Shown here in pieces: positions 1 through 7,218 of a stretch of DNA of 15,137 bases. The position numbers and the translations under genes were made by a program. The notes under the pieces were generated by a model. That model was not told where the DNA came from and searched no databases. It saw nothing but the letters and a program-made list of their open reading frames with translations. The stretch covers positions 4,413-19,549 of the forward strand of contig DBDB01000005.1 in NCBI GenBank assembly GCA_002293345.1, in the 5' to 3' direction. Source of the stretch: Alistipes sp. UBA943. GTDB lineage: Bacteria; Bacteroidota; Bacteroidia; Bacteroidales; Rikenellaceae. Position 1 is the stretch's first letter; each line of letters opens with the position of its first letter.

Positions 1-866
1 CGCAGCCCCTCCATCTCCTCGAAAATATGGTCTCTCCCACTGTATGTTATGAGGGTTTGGTCGCCTATCGAGTCGTTTAATTTTTCGTTGACAACATATT
101 GCAGTGATGTGATCCCAGGGAATTCAGAGGCTATATGTGCGAGAAGTTTTTCAATGCGTTCGCTGTCGGGAAGCGCAAAAACCACAATCACCATAACCTC
201 GCCCGTACTCGACGTTCGGATTATCAGGTTCCGCATCAATCCCAGGTGAGTGCGCGGGTCGTAGAACTCATATCCGTTGGCGATACAGAACTTCCTCACG
301 GCCAACCTTATGGCATTCGACGGCTCGGGCTGCAACCAACATTTTTGCACGTCCATAACCTTGTCGAACATCCCGGGGATATGAAACCCTAATGCCTCGG
401 GGTCTTTTAGTTCATCGCCCTGTGCGATCTCCTCGCGTGTCATCCACCGCCGCGGCGCGAAGGTGAACTCCAACTTGTTCCTGTAAAAGACCGTCTTCTC
501 CGAGGGCAGCGTGGGTTCTACTCCGGGCAGTTGCAGATGCCCTATTCGCGTAAGTTGGTCGGCGACCTGTTGGTGCTTCTGGCGCAACTGCTCATCGTAA
601 GGCAGGTTCTGCCACTTACACCCGCCGCATATCCCGAAATGCTCGCAAAAAGCATCGACACGTACCGGCGACAATTTCACGTACCGCGTTACGAAGCCTT
701 CCATATAACGTCTCCGCTTACTGCGTATCTGCACGTCCACCACGTCGCCAGGCACCGTAAGCGGGACAAAAACCACAATGTCGTTATGCCTCCCCATGGC
801 CTTGCCCTCGGCCGCCAGCGCGGTGATCTCGAGGTTCTCTATCAGAGGGTATGATTTTCTTTTCAT
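1..866 (-). CDS. rlmD: 23S rRNA (uracil-5-)-methyltransferase RlmD, 3' part off the left edge
   Basis: This is the N-terminal 288 codons of a TrmA/RumA-family SAM-dependent methyltransferase, which by family knowledge methylates a 23S rRNA uracil at C5 (U1939 in E. coli). Residues 1-65 look like a TRAM RNA-binding domain. The [4Fe-4S] cysteines are visible: C74, C80 and C83 in the Cx5Cx2C pattern (CEHFGICGGC, followed by KWQ), with the fourth at C176. FYRNKLEFTF at 127-136 is typical of the family. The SAM-binding Rossmann core and catalytic cysteine lie beyond the left edge. The ATG at 866-864 follows an A/T-rich leader (aacattataatt) with no Shine-Dalgarno, as usual in Bacteroidetes. It lies 154 nt downstream of the exonuclease gene and has a stem-loop just upstream. 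RlmD is preferred over RlmCD or TrmA because of the TRAM plus Fe-S layout, but paralogues exist. Confidence 0.9.
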   Translation of the reverse strand, partial: MKRKSYPLIENLEITALAAEGKAMGRHNDIVVFVPLTVPGDVVDVQIRSKRRRYMEGFVTRYVKLSPVRVDAFCEHFGICGGCKWQNLPYDEQLRQKHQQVADQLTRIGHLQLPGVEPTLPSEKTVFYRNKLEFTFAPRRWMTREEIAQGDELKDPEALGFHIPGMFDKVMDVQKCWLQPEPSNAIRLAVRKFCIANGYEFYDPRTHLGLMRNLIIRTSSTGEVMVIVVFALPDSERIEKLLAHIASEFPGITSLQYVVNEKLNDSIGDQTLITYSGRDHIFEEMEGL

Positions 867-899
867 AATTATAATGTTCTTGTGCAGGCCGCTTGCGGT

Positions 900-923
900 G
901 CGGCATGAGTTTGCTCATGTTGC
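900..923. other. stem-loop in the 5' region of rlmD
   Basis: GCGGCATGAG (900-909), loop TTTG, and CTCATGTTGC (914-923) form a 10-position stem. The inner six pairs are Watson-Crick, the outermost two are also paired, and the two between are G-U on plus-strand RNA or A/C mismatches on minus-strand RNA. A second GC-rich inverted pair (GCCGC 888-892 with GCGGC 900-904) would compete with it. The structure starts 34 nt upstream of the rlmD ATG, in its leader if transcription comes through from the exonuclease gene. There is no T-tract, so it is not a clear intrinsic terminator. Confidence 0.35.
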
Positions 924-956
924 CGAACGACGAGATAGTCAACTTGTTACAAGGAG

Positions 957-985
957 AAATCTCTCGCTCTAAGCCTGAGATGACA
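957..985 (+). repeat. short degenerate intergenic repeat, copy 1
   Basis: This 29-nt element matches copy 2 (2068-2096) at 21 of 29 positions without gaps. The best-kept parts are an ATCTCTCG block near the left and ATGACA at the right. Within copy 1, ATCTC (959-963) and GAGAT (977-981) are complementary and could form a small stem. It lies in the 154-nt gap between the exonuclease stop and rlmD. Confidence 0.45.
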
Positions 986-1020
986 TTAAAAAAACAGACA
1001 TACAGAAGACTCTGCCCCAC

Positions 1021-1512
1021 CTACAATATCCTCATGGCTATTGCTGCGCATGCTTCGGCGTCAGCCAACGCATGGTGGTGGTTTTGTAAATTATATCCCA
1101 CCCACGCTGCCACGGTGTCTAACTTATGGTTCGGTAGATTTGGGAAAGCCCTGCGCGCTGCCCTGCACGTGCAGTGGAAACGGTAGCCGGGCCATGGCAT
1201 ATCGTAAAGTGTCATCACCGCACGCAGGCACCCCTCGTCGAACGGACTGTTATGAGCCACTAACGGCAGGCCCGACACTAACGGCGCAATGCTCGCCCAC
1301 ACTTCGGGAAACTCCTCCGCCTCGTCGGTATCGATCTGTGTCATACCATGCACGCGCGTGGTGAACCATGAGTAGAAGTTGGGTCGCGGGCGGATCAATT
1401 CGTGTACCCGTTCGACGACCTGTCCGCTACGCACAACCACAACACCAACGCTACATACACTGCCGCGGTAACCGTTAGCCGTCTCGAAATCTATTGCCGC
1501 AAAATCGTTCAT
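1021..1512 (-). CDS. DnaQ-like DEDDh 3'-5' exonuclease domain protein
   Basis: A 163-aa single-domain exonuclease of the DnaQ/RNase T superfamily, which removes 3'-terminal nucleotides with two metal ions. All catalytic motifs are present: ExoI DFET (D and E of DxE) at the N-terminus, ExoII around HNSPFD, and ExoIII as HHALADAEA (H and D). There is no helicase, GIY-YIG or polymerase extension, so it is a stand-alone exonuclease and not a full DnaQ-UvrC or DinG fusion. I chose the ATG at 1512 (MNDFAAIDFET) because an in-frame upstream start would add ten residues the family does not have. It is divergent from ogt, with 65 nt between starts. The substrate (DNA repair, proofreading or RNA) cannot be told from sequence, although the ogt neighbour makes repair plausible. 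Confidence 0.85.
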   Translation of the reverse strand: MNDFAAIDFETANGYRGSVCSVGVVVVRSGQVVERVHELIRPRPNFYSWFTTRVHGMTQIDTDEAEEFPEVWASIAPLVSGLPLVAHNSPFDEGCLRAVMTLYDMPWPGYRFHCTCRAARRAFPNLPNHKLDTVAAWVGYNLQNHHHALADAEACAAIAMRIL

Positions 1513-1516
1513 CCCA

Positions 1517-1524
1517 CAAAAGTA
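1517..1524 (-). promoter_or_regulatory. possible -7 box of the exonuclease gene
   Basis: On the minus strand this reads TACTTTTG, matching the Bacteroidetes -7 consensus TAnnTTTG, four bases before the ATG at 1512. No TTTG is visible at the -33 position. If it is used, the transcript would be nearly leaderless. Confidence 0.3.
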
Positions 1525-1565
1525 GCTATTTTTATGCTGCATGTCCGCAGAGGATTATTATTTTT

Positions 1566-1573
1566 TATATTTG
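1566..1573 (+). promoter_or_regulatory. possible -7 box of ogt
   Basis: TATATTTG is an exact match to the Bacteroidetes TAnnTTTG element, placed four bases before the ogt ATG at 1578. No TTTG is present 19-21 bases upstream, so only half of the promoter is seen. The spacing to the start mirrors that of the divergent exonuclease gene. Confidence 0.35.
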
Positions 1574-1577
1574 TAGT

Positions 1578-2051
1578 ATGTATTGTTACTCATACTTATT
1601 TCCTGTCGGGAGAATTTGGATTGCCGGCTGTGACGATGCCATCACAGAGATCTCCTGGTCGCCGATCGAGGGGGTGCAGTGCGAAATTCCGCTGATCATA
1701 CGGACGGCGCGGCAGTTGGAGGAGTATTTCGCGGGTACGCGCATCGATTTCGATATGCCTTTGCGTGCTTCGGGTACGGCATTCCGGCAGCGTGTGTGGG
1801 AAGCTTTGCGCACCATTCCTTATGCAGAGACTCGTACTTATGGCGAGATAGCGCGCTTGTGCGGTTTCCCGAATGCATCAAGGGCAGTGGGCGGAGCATG
1901 TCATAATAATCCCATATCGATCATCGTTCCCTGTCACCGTGTGGTAGGCGTCAACGGTCTCACAGGCTATGCCGGCGGGTTGGATAAGAAAAAATTCCTG
2001 CTAAAATTGGAAGAGACTACGCAGCTTAAGCGCGCTGTCATATTGAAATAA
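1578..2051 (+). CDS. ogt: methylated-DNA--[protein]-cysteine S-methyltransferase
   Basis: A 157-aa O6-alkylguanine-DNA alkyltransferase. It repairs O6-methylguanine by irreversible transfer of the alkyl group to its own cysteine. The active-site motif PCHRVV is present with C119, preceded by the HNNP segment. The DNA-binding helix-turn-helix region TYGEIARLCGFPNASRAVG carries the arginine finger R102, and YAGG at 131-134 follows the active site as usual. The N-terminal RNase H-like half (MYCYSYLFPVGRIWIAGCDD) supports the ATG at 1578. A longer reading from 1494 would add 28 unrelated residues overlapping the divergent gene. Length is normal for single-domain Ogt, with no AdaA fusion. It is the only plus-strand gene and converges on the ubiD-like gene. 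Confidence 0.93.
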   Translation: MYCYSYLFPVGRIWIAGCDDAITEISWSPIEGVQCEIPLIIRTARQLEEYFAGTRIDFDMPLRASGTAFRQRVWEALRTIPYAETRTYGEIARLCGFPNASRAVGGACHNNPISIIVPCHRVVGVNGLTGYAGGLDKKKFLLKLEETTQLKRAVILK

Positions 2052-2067
2052 GCCTTTGGCGAGTGAA

Positions 2068-2096
2068 AGATCTCTCGATCCACGCTCAAAATGACA
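2068..2096 (+). repeat. short degenerate intergenic repeat, copy 2
   Basis: This is the second copy of the 29-nt element at 957-985, in the same orientation and with 21 of 29 positions identical. It lies 16 nt after the ogt stop, in the 80-nt gap between convergent genes. The inverted complementarity seen in copy 1 has decayed here. Confidence 0.45.
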
Positions 2097-2111
2097 AATA
2101 ATAATTGCCAT

Positions 2112-2125
2112 GTGCGGGCGCGCAC
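2112..2125. terminator. possible weak bidirectional terminator between ogt and ubiD-like gene
   Basis: GTGCG (2112-2116), loop GGCG and CGCAC (2121-2125) form a perfect five-pair GC-rich stem between the two convergent stop codons. Flanks are A/T-rich, but no proper T-tract follows on either strand, so this is only a candidate. Confidence 0.25.
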
Positions 2126-2131
2126 TAATCG

Positions 2132-3928
2132 TTAATAATCGGTCGCTACTTCTGCTCCGTCAGAATAAATCAGCTTTTCATATCGGCGCGAAGGCGAGGG
2201 GATAAATTCGCCGAGACCATATTCATCCCATCGTGCATCGACCAATGCGATGGTTTGCGGCGTGCTCACTACCACATTAGGAGTACGTGAAGGATAATTC
2301 TGGCCGTAACCGATTTTCGTGCGCCCGTCGATGATCAGGGATGTGCCTCGAAGTTCTATGTCGCGTTCGGGGTCGATGTTTGCCAAAACATGCCATAACA
2401 ATTCTTCTGCCGCTAATCCCTGTGCCGCTTTGTCTGCCAATACAATATACTTAGCATCTATGGTGTCGTCGGGTATTTCTCCATTATATACAGCCAAGAC
2501 ACCCCAATCTTCGATAAACTCGGTATCTTGTAATTTTGGCGATGTGCGGCCGCGATAATCGTCCTGTGCTTGTACGCAGGTCAAATCCAGGGCGATCTTG
2601 CCGCTGACGCCCGCGGTAGTGGCAGCGTGGTCGAGAGCGTCGGCAACTCCACGTCCGAACAGCACGTCGCGCGTCAGGTCGGCGTTACGAAATCTTCGTG
2701 CTATTTCTGCCGTATCGTGCAGTCCGACATCGGACGGCAGTACCAACAAAACTTTGTTGAACATCATCTGCCCCGCGCCCCACATCGCCGCAGCGACTTT
2801 CAAGGCCTGTCCCGGATACGAAACATCTATCGATACCAATGCCAGATTGTGTGCCACGCCCGCCGCAGGCATGTGCATATCGGTTAATTCGGATTGCAGT
2901 AGCCGCAGCGGTTCAATAAAGATCCGTTCTGTTGCAAGTGCAATGAAATAGTCCTCCTGTGGCGGTATGCCCACCACTGTTGCCGGATATACCGCTCCGT
3001 GGCGCCGGGTGATCGCCGTAACGTGAAAATAAGGATATAGGTCTTCGAGCGAATAGAACCCTGTGTGGTCGCCGAACGGTCCCTCGATCACCTTGTCCTC
3101 CGCAGGATCGACGTACCCCTCGATCACGAAATCGCAATCCGCGGGTACCCAAAGGTCGTTCGTCAGGCACTTCACCAACCGCACGGGCTTGCGTCGCAGG
3201 AATCCGGCCAGCAGGTACTCGTCCATGTTGTCGGGCATAGGTGCCGTCGCGGCGTACGTATAGGCAGGGTCGCCTCCCAGTGCCACCGTCACGGGCATGC
3301 GCATACCCATGCGTTTATACCCCTCGTAATGACGCGCACCCGTTTTGTGAATGTGCCAGTGCATGCCCGTCGTCACGCCGTCGAACAGCTGCATCCGGTA
3401 CATCCCCACGTTCCTCGCACCCGTATCCGGATCCAATGTGTGCACCAACGGAAGCGTGATAAATCGCCCACCACGCCCACCCCCGTCCTCCGGCCAACAC
3501 TGCATGACGGGCAGCTCGTCGAGCGACTGCAAGCGCCGCTGTTGGCACGCCCCTTTTTTGTGCGATTTCACGGGAAACCATCGCGACATCTCCGTCAATA
3601 ACGGTAACATCTTCAACTTGTCGGACATCGACTCCTTGGGGCCCATGACACGATTCACAAGCGCGTCCAGACGTTCGCGAAGTTCATCCAACTCGTTGAC
3701 ACCCAACGCCATAGACATCCGCCTGTCGGAACCCATCGCGTTGATCAGCAACGGGAATTCAGTGCCCGTGTTCTCAAACAAGAGTGCCTTGTTGCCAGAC
3801 GGGTCTCGCTTCGACACTCGATCCACAACCTCCGCAACCTCCAATACCGGATCGACATGCGTGGCGATACGCAATAACTCCCCCTCGCGATCCAAACGGT
3901 CGATATATGCTTGTAGATTGTTGTACAT
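2132..3928 (-). CDS. UbiD-family decarboxylase, probably for menaquinone synthesis
   Basis: A 598-aa member of the UbiD family, whose enzymes reversibly decarboxylate aromatic or alpha,beta-unsaturated acids using prenylated FMN. Family segments are clear. The metal/prFMN region runs NVGMYRMQLFDG (173-184) into MHWHIHKTGARHYEGY (189-204). VIEGYVDP (268-275) carries a conserved Glu, and VIEGPFGDHTGFYS (280-293) carries the acidic catalytic-region residues E282 and D287. It is about 100 residues longer than E. coli UbiD, like the long form I associate with Bacteroidetes and epsilonproteobacteria. A role in menaquinone synthesis is inferred, since ubiquinone is not expected here. A fermentative arylic acid decarboxylase is the alternative. 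The partner prenyltransferase UbiX is not in the window. It is the last gene of the seven-gene operon, one base after the Dpm1-like stop. Confidence 0.85.
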   Translation of the reverse strand: MYNNLQAYIDRLDREGELLRIATHVDPVLEVAEVVDRVSKRDPSGNKALLFENTGTEFPLLINAMGSDRRMSMALGVNELDELRERLDALVNRVMGPKESMSDKLKMLPLLTEMSRWFPVKSHKKGACQQRRLQSLDELPVMQCWPEDGGGRGGRFITLPLVHTLDPDTGARNVGMYRMQLFDGVTTGMHWHIHKTGARHYEGYKRMGMRMPVTVALGGDPAYTYAATAPMPDNMDEYLLAGFLRRKPVRLVKCLTNDLWVPADCDFVIEGYVDPAEDKVIEGPFGDHTGFYSLEDLYPYFHVTAITRRHGAVYPATVVGIPPQEDYFIALATERIFIEPLRLLQSELTDMHMPAAGVAHNLALVSIDVSYPGQALKVAAAMWGAGQMMFNKVLLVLPSDVGLHDTAEIARRFRNADLTRDVLFGRGVADALDHAATTAGVSGKIALDLTCVQAQDDYRGRTSPKLQDTEFIEDWGVLAVYNGEIPDDTIDAKYIVLADKAAQGLAAEELLWHVLANIDPERDIELRGTSLIIDGRTKIGYGQNYPSRTPNVVVSTPQTIALVDARWDEYGLGEFIPSPSRRYEKLIYSDGAEVATDY

Positions 3929-3929
3929 C

Positions 3930-4649
3930 CTAAAAATTCCTGAAGGGCAGTTTCAGTACACCAAAGAATGCCTCGCCGAAAATCGAACTCGACATTTTCG
4001 ATTCGCCATATTTCCTGTCCACAAAAACGATCGGTAACTCCTTGACAGTAAACCCTTTGCGCCATGCCGTGTATTTCATCTCGATCTGGAATCCGTAACC
4101 CACCATCTCGACGCGATCCAGATTCATACCCTCCAAAACCTCGCGTCGGTATCCTACGAATCCCGCTGTGGCGTCGTTCACAGGCATCCCTGTGACAATT
4201 TTAACGAATTTCGATGCCGCGTACGATAACATCAGGCGCGACATAGGCCAGTTCGTTACCGTTACTCCATCCACGTAGCGAGAGCCCACAATCACGTCCA
4301 CAGGACATTCAGGGACGGATTCTGCAAGTTTTTCGGCCAAGCGCGGTAAATCGGCAGGGTCGTGCGAAAAGTCGCAATCCATCTCGAAAATTAGGTCGTA
4401 ATCACGTTCCAATACCCATCGAAATCCCGCCAGGTAAGCCGTGCCAAGTCCCTGTTTATCAGTGCGTTGCAGCAAATGAAGGCGTGTCGAACGACGGTAC
4501 TTCTTCACCAAACTCGCAGTCCCATCCGGTGAATTGTCGTCCACGATCAGCAGATGCCACCCTCCCTCCAACGACAAAACGGCGTCGATCATGCGCGTGA
4601 TATTGTCACATTCGTTATAGGTAGGGATTATAACTATTTTTTTTACCAT
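3930..4649 (-). CDS. Dpm1-like polyprenol-phosphate mannosyltransferase (GT2)
   Basis: A 239-aa single-domain family 2 glycosyltransferase resembling dolichol/polyprenol monophosphomannose synthases. By family role it moves mannose from GDP-mannose to a polyprenyl phosphate on the cytoplasmic face of the inner membrane. Visible motifs are IIPTYNE (7-13), IVDDNSPDGT (35-44) with the nucleotide-binding acidic pair D37/D38, MDCDFSHDP (90-98) with the DxD metal site, NDATAGFVGYRR (158-169), and the R-x-x-GESKM tail (212-219). There is no C-terminal membrane segment, as in the short soluble forms. The ATG at 4649 overlaps the upstream GT2 stop (ATGGTAA), implying translational coupling. The acceptor pathway (protein O-glycosylation, LPS or other glycolipid) and the sugar (mannose versus glucose) are not decided by sequence. 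Confidence 0.85.
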   Translation of the reverse strand: MVKKIVIIPTYNECDNITRMIDAVLSLEGGWHLLIVDDNSPDGTASLVKKYRRSTRLHLLQRTDKQGLGTAYLAGFRWVLERDYDLIFEMDCDFSHDPADLPRLAEKLAESVPECPVDVIVGSRYVDGVTVTNWPMSRLMLSYAASKFVKIVTGMPVNDATAGFVGYRREVLEGMNLDRVEMVGYGFQIEMKYTAWRKGFTVKELPIVFVDRKYGESKMSSSIFGEAFFGVLKLPFRNF

Positions 4650-5608
4650 AAGTTTTTCTTATACAAACCGGTGAACGAAAGCCAGGCCATAACGACCGCC
4701 TCGGCACTCCGCCAGCGGCCCTGCAAGATATAAAAAATCATCGCAACGACATCCAAAAACGGACGTGTCGAAAATACCAATAACCGTTGCCACAGAGGGG
4801 CGTTTTTCCGGATCATTCGCAAATTATTGCGGTGGTTCAAAAATACCTTCCGCGGGGATCCTGCGCCCAACGTGCCACCCCCCAAATGATACACCTCGCT
4901 CCGCGTGTCGACACAAATCTTGTACCCTGCACGACGCATGCGCCAACAGAGGTCGATCTCCTCCTGATGCGCGAAAAACGTCTCGTCAAAGCCACCCATC
5001 TCCCGAAATACACCCGCGCGACACGCGAAGGCCGCACCGCTCGCCCACGCTATCTCGCTCGGCGGAGTACCCTCGGGGTGGTTTTGGGGTGCGTCATATT
5101 GCCCCCTGTCACGTGACGTCCACAGTACTCGACCCCGGCAGTAAGGGTACCCCAACCAACTCATCATCCCGCCCGCAGCGCCCGCGTAATCGAACCTCTC
5201 CGGGTGCTGTAACGATTTGATCTTCGGCATCAACGCTGCCACGTCGCGATTCTTTTCCAACGTGTCGATGAGGGGCGCGAGCCAATCCTTCTGACGGATC
5301 TCAATGTCTGAATTCAACAGCACAACTATATCCGCATCAACAAAAAAATCACCTTTGGCAAAGCATCCCCGCGGGGTTTCGTCTAAAAGTACCTGATTGT
5401 AGCCCCCCGCAAACCCACAATTCCGATCCAAGGTAATAACTTTCACCTCGGGGAATTCGGATCTCAAGATCTCCAACGACTCGTCCGTAGAACCGTTGTC
5501 GGCCACCACCACATCTATCTCCTTCGGGGTGTTTTCCAACACCGAGGGCAAGAAGCGACGTAACAAATCCGCTCCGTTCCAGTTCAGTATGACGATGGCG
5601 ACCCTCAT
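4643..5608 (-). CDS. family 2 glycosyltransferase (rhamnosyltransferase-like)
   Basis: A 321-aa GT-A fold glycosyltransferase of the GT2 family. Residues 1-40 hold VAIVILNWNG and VVADNGSTDES, the nucleotide-sugar binding start. GFAGGYN is at 65-71 and LLNSDIE at 97-103, where NSD replaces the canonical DxD, as in the rhamnosyltransferase-like subgroup. The acceptor/catalytic region is GGFDETFFAHQEEIDLCWR (205-223) with the E/D cluster, followed by VYHLGGGT (239-246). A hydrophobic C-terminal stretch around 284-296 may associate with the membrane. The open frame continues upstream to 5797, but those 63 residues overlap the acyltransferase and are unlike the family, so the ATG at 5608, five bases after the upstream stop, is chosen. 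Sugar donor and acceptor are unknown; the neighbours suggest an envelope glycan or glycolipid. Confidence 0.85.
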   Translation of the reverse strand: MRVAIVILNWNGADLLRRFLPSVLENTPKEIDVVVADNGSTDESLEILRSEFPEVKVITLDRNCGFAGGYNQVLLDETPRGCFAKGDFFVDADIVVLLNSDIEIRQKDWLAPLIDTLEKNRDVAALMPKIKSLQHPERFDYAGAAGGMMSWLGYPYCRGRVLWTSRDRGQYDAPQNHPEGTPPSEIAWASGAAFACRAGVFREMGGFDETFFAHQEEIDLCWRMRRAGYKICVDTRSEVYHLGGGTLGAGSPRKVFLNHRNNLRMIRKNAPLWQRLLVFSTRPFLDVVAMIFYILQGRWRSAEAVVMAWLSFTGLYKKNLW

Positions 5609-5613
5609 CCCCC

Positions 5614-6504
5614 TCACGACTTCTTGTGCTTCCAGCGGCGGTGCGACCACATCCAAAGCTCGGGATTTTTCACTATGTGACGCTCCAACGATCGGACGTA
5701 ACGCTCCGTGATTTCGTTGTCCGGGACCTGTTCCGACCCGTCGTACAGTAACTCGAAACTCATCTCGTACACCCCCGCCTTCACGCGATGCAGCCACACA
5801 CCATATACCGGTAACCCGAATTTCAATGCCAATTTCTCGCCCCCGTCGAAAAACAACGTGTCGCGATTCAGGAACCGGAACCAGTGACTGTCCGGCCGAC
5901 GAGGGGGATTCTGATCCGCGATCAAACCGATGGCGATACGTTTGCCGTTCATCCCGCCCTCGCGGTGCCGCAGGTAATAGCGTACCGTCTCCTGCATCGG
6001 TACCGTCTCGATATACCCAGACCGGTTGCGCAGGCGCTTGTACAGCGCGTCGAAAACCTGGCTCGACAGCGGATGGTACACCGCCATCACCTCACGGGGC
6101 GAAGGGTCGAACATGCTCCAATAGGAACAGTACTCCCAGCATCCCAGGTGGGCAGCCAGACCGATCCAGTCGCGTCCCGACACAGCCCTTGCGTGTTCCT
6201 CCAAGCCCTTAACACGCAACACTTTGCGAATCCGTTTCGGTGTCGTGTGGCGGGACAAACTCAGCGTGTCGACAAAAATCTCGGCAAGCGTCCAGTAGAA
6301 TCCCAATTTGATCTTTCGCAGCTCACGATCGCTCTTTTCAGGGAATGAACCCTTCAAATTCTCCGTCACCACCCCGTCGCGATAGCGCAGCAGGCGCAAC
6401 ACTCCATAAATGAACGGTTGCATGATGCCGAACCGAACCCATCGCGGCAGGCGGGCGAAGAGCCAACAAAAAGCCCACAAGAACTCGAGCCACACTCTAT
6501 TCAT
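5614..6504 (-). CDS. lipid A biosynthesis acyltransferase, LpxL/HtrB family
   Basis: A 296-aa member of the LpxL/LpxM (HtrB/MsbB) family. These inner-membrane enzymes transfer a secondary acyl chain from acyl-ACP to the lipid A precursor on the cytoplasmic side. The N-terminal hydrophobic segment (about 5-40) is the usual membrane anchor. The catalytic H-x4-E pair is AHLGCWE, with H119 and E124. The C-terminal PELWMWSHRRWK resembles the conserved family ending. Whether it acts on lipid A or on another acyl-accepting lipid is not shown. Bacteroidetes lipid A is often under-acylated, and related proteins in the phylum act in other lipid pathways. The ATG at 6504 overlaps the end of rsmI by eight bases, and five bases separate its stop from the GT2 start, so the three genes are likely co-translated. 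Confidence 0.87.
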   Translation of the reverse strand: MNRVWLEFLWAFCWLFARLPRWVRFGIMQPFIYGVLRLLRYRDGVVTENLKGSFPEKSDRELRKIKLGFYWTLAEIFVDTLSLSRHTTPKRIRKVLRVKGLEEHARAVSGRDWIGLAAHLGCWEYCSYWSMFDPSPREVMAVYHPLSSQVFDALYKRLRNRSGYIETVPMQETVRYYLRHREGGMNGKRIAIGLIADQNPPRRPDSHWFRFLNRDTLFFDGGEKLALKFGLPVYGVWLHRVKAGVYEMSFELLYDGSEQVPDNEITERYVRSLERHIVKNPELWMWSHRRWKHKKS

Positions 6505-7213
6505 CCAAATCCTCCTCTTCGTGGCGGTTCTTATTCGGTTTCGGTGGCGCGGAGACGATGATCACGAACTCGCCCTTCGGGGGGTGTGTCTTGAAATGCG
6601 TCACGATCTCGCCCAGCGTGCCGCGTACCGTCTGCTCGAATTTCTTGGTCAGTTCGCGTGACACGGAGACCATTCTCTCCTCCCCGAAAAGTTCCGAGAA
6701 CTGCTCCAACGTCTTCAGAACGCGGTATGGCGACTCATAGAAAATCATCGTACGGGTTTCGCCGCGCAGCTCCTCCAAGTGTTTCGTGCGTCCCTTTTTC
6801 TGCGGCAAAAATCCCTCGAAGCAGAACCTGTCGCACGGGAATCCGCTTGCCACCAATGCCGGTACGAAGGCCGTGGCACCCGGGAGCGCCTCCACCTCGA
6901 TACCCCGCTCGATACAGCCCCGCACGATCAGGAATCCGGGGTCCGAAATGCCGGGCGTGCCCGCGTCAGAGATCAGTGCCACACCATTGCGGGCCAACGT
7001 GATCTCGTCCAACGTGCGGTCCAGCGATGCGTGCTCATTAAACTTATGATGCGCCATCATCCGTTTCTCGATACCCAGGTGCCGCAACAGCACGCCCGAC
7101 GTGCGCGTATCCTCGGCCAGAATGAAATCGACCTCGCCCAACACGCGAATCGCACGAAGGGTGATGTCCTCCAAGTTCCCCACCGGTGTGGGTACCAAAA
7201 AGAGTTTCGGCAC
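6497..7213 (-). CDS. rsmI: 16S rRNA (cytidine-2'-O)-methyltransferase RsmI
   Basis: A 238-aa RsmI of the tetrapyrrole (SUMT) methylase fold. By family role it adds the 2'-O-methyl to C1402 in the 16S rRNA decoding centre, using SAM. Diagnostic segments are LFLVPTPVGNLEDITLRA (4-21), AEDTRTSG (33-40), LISDAGTPGISDPG (80-93) and EALPGATAFVPAL (108-120). The C-terminus ends in a charged tail. The start is a GTG at 7213, because the conserved LVPTPVGN begins at residue 6 and the GTG sits five bases after the upstream stop. No ATG lies between. It is embedded in the operon between the 265-aa unknown protein and the acyltransferase, so its expression is tied to envelope genes. Confidence 0.95.
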   Translation of the reverse strand: MPKLFLVPTPVGNLEDITLRAIRVLGEVDFILAEDTRTSGVLLRHLGIEKRMMAHHKFNEHASLDRTLDEITLARNGVALISDAGTPGISDPGFLIVRGCIERGIEVEALPGATAFVPALVASGFPCDRFCFEGFLPQKKGRTKHLEELRGETRTMIFYESPYRVLKTLEQFSELFGEERMVSVSRELTKKFEQTVRGTLGEIVTHFKTHPPKGEFVIIVSAPPKPNKNRHEEEDLDE

Positions 7214-7218
7214 GGGGG

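Noticed and set aside
784..1020. Open frame of 78 codons on the minus strand spanning the exonuclease-rlmD gap
   Set aside because: It overlaps the rlmD start in another frame, has no recognisable domain, and runs through the repeat and stem-loop. rlmD in the adjacent frame has clear Fe-S motifs.
5609..5797. 63-residue N-terminal extension of the GT2 glycosyltransferase
   Set aside because: It lies inside the acyltransferase gene, is unlike GT2 N-termini, and a good ATG directly before VAIVILNWNG exists at 5608.
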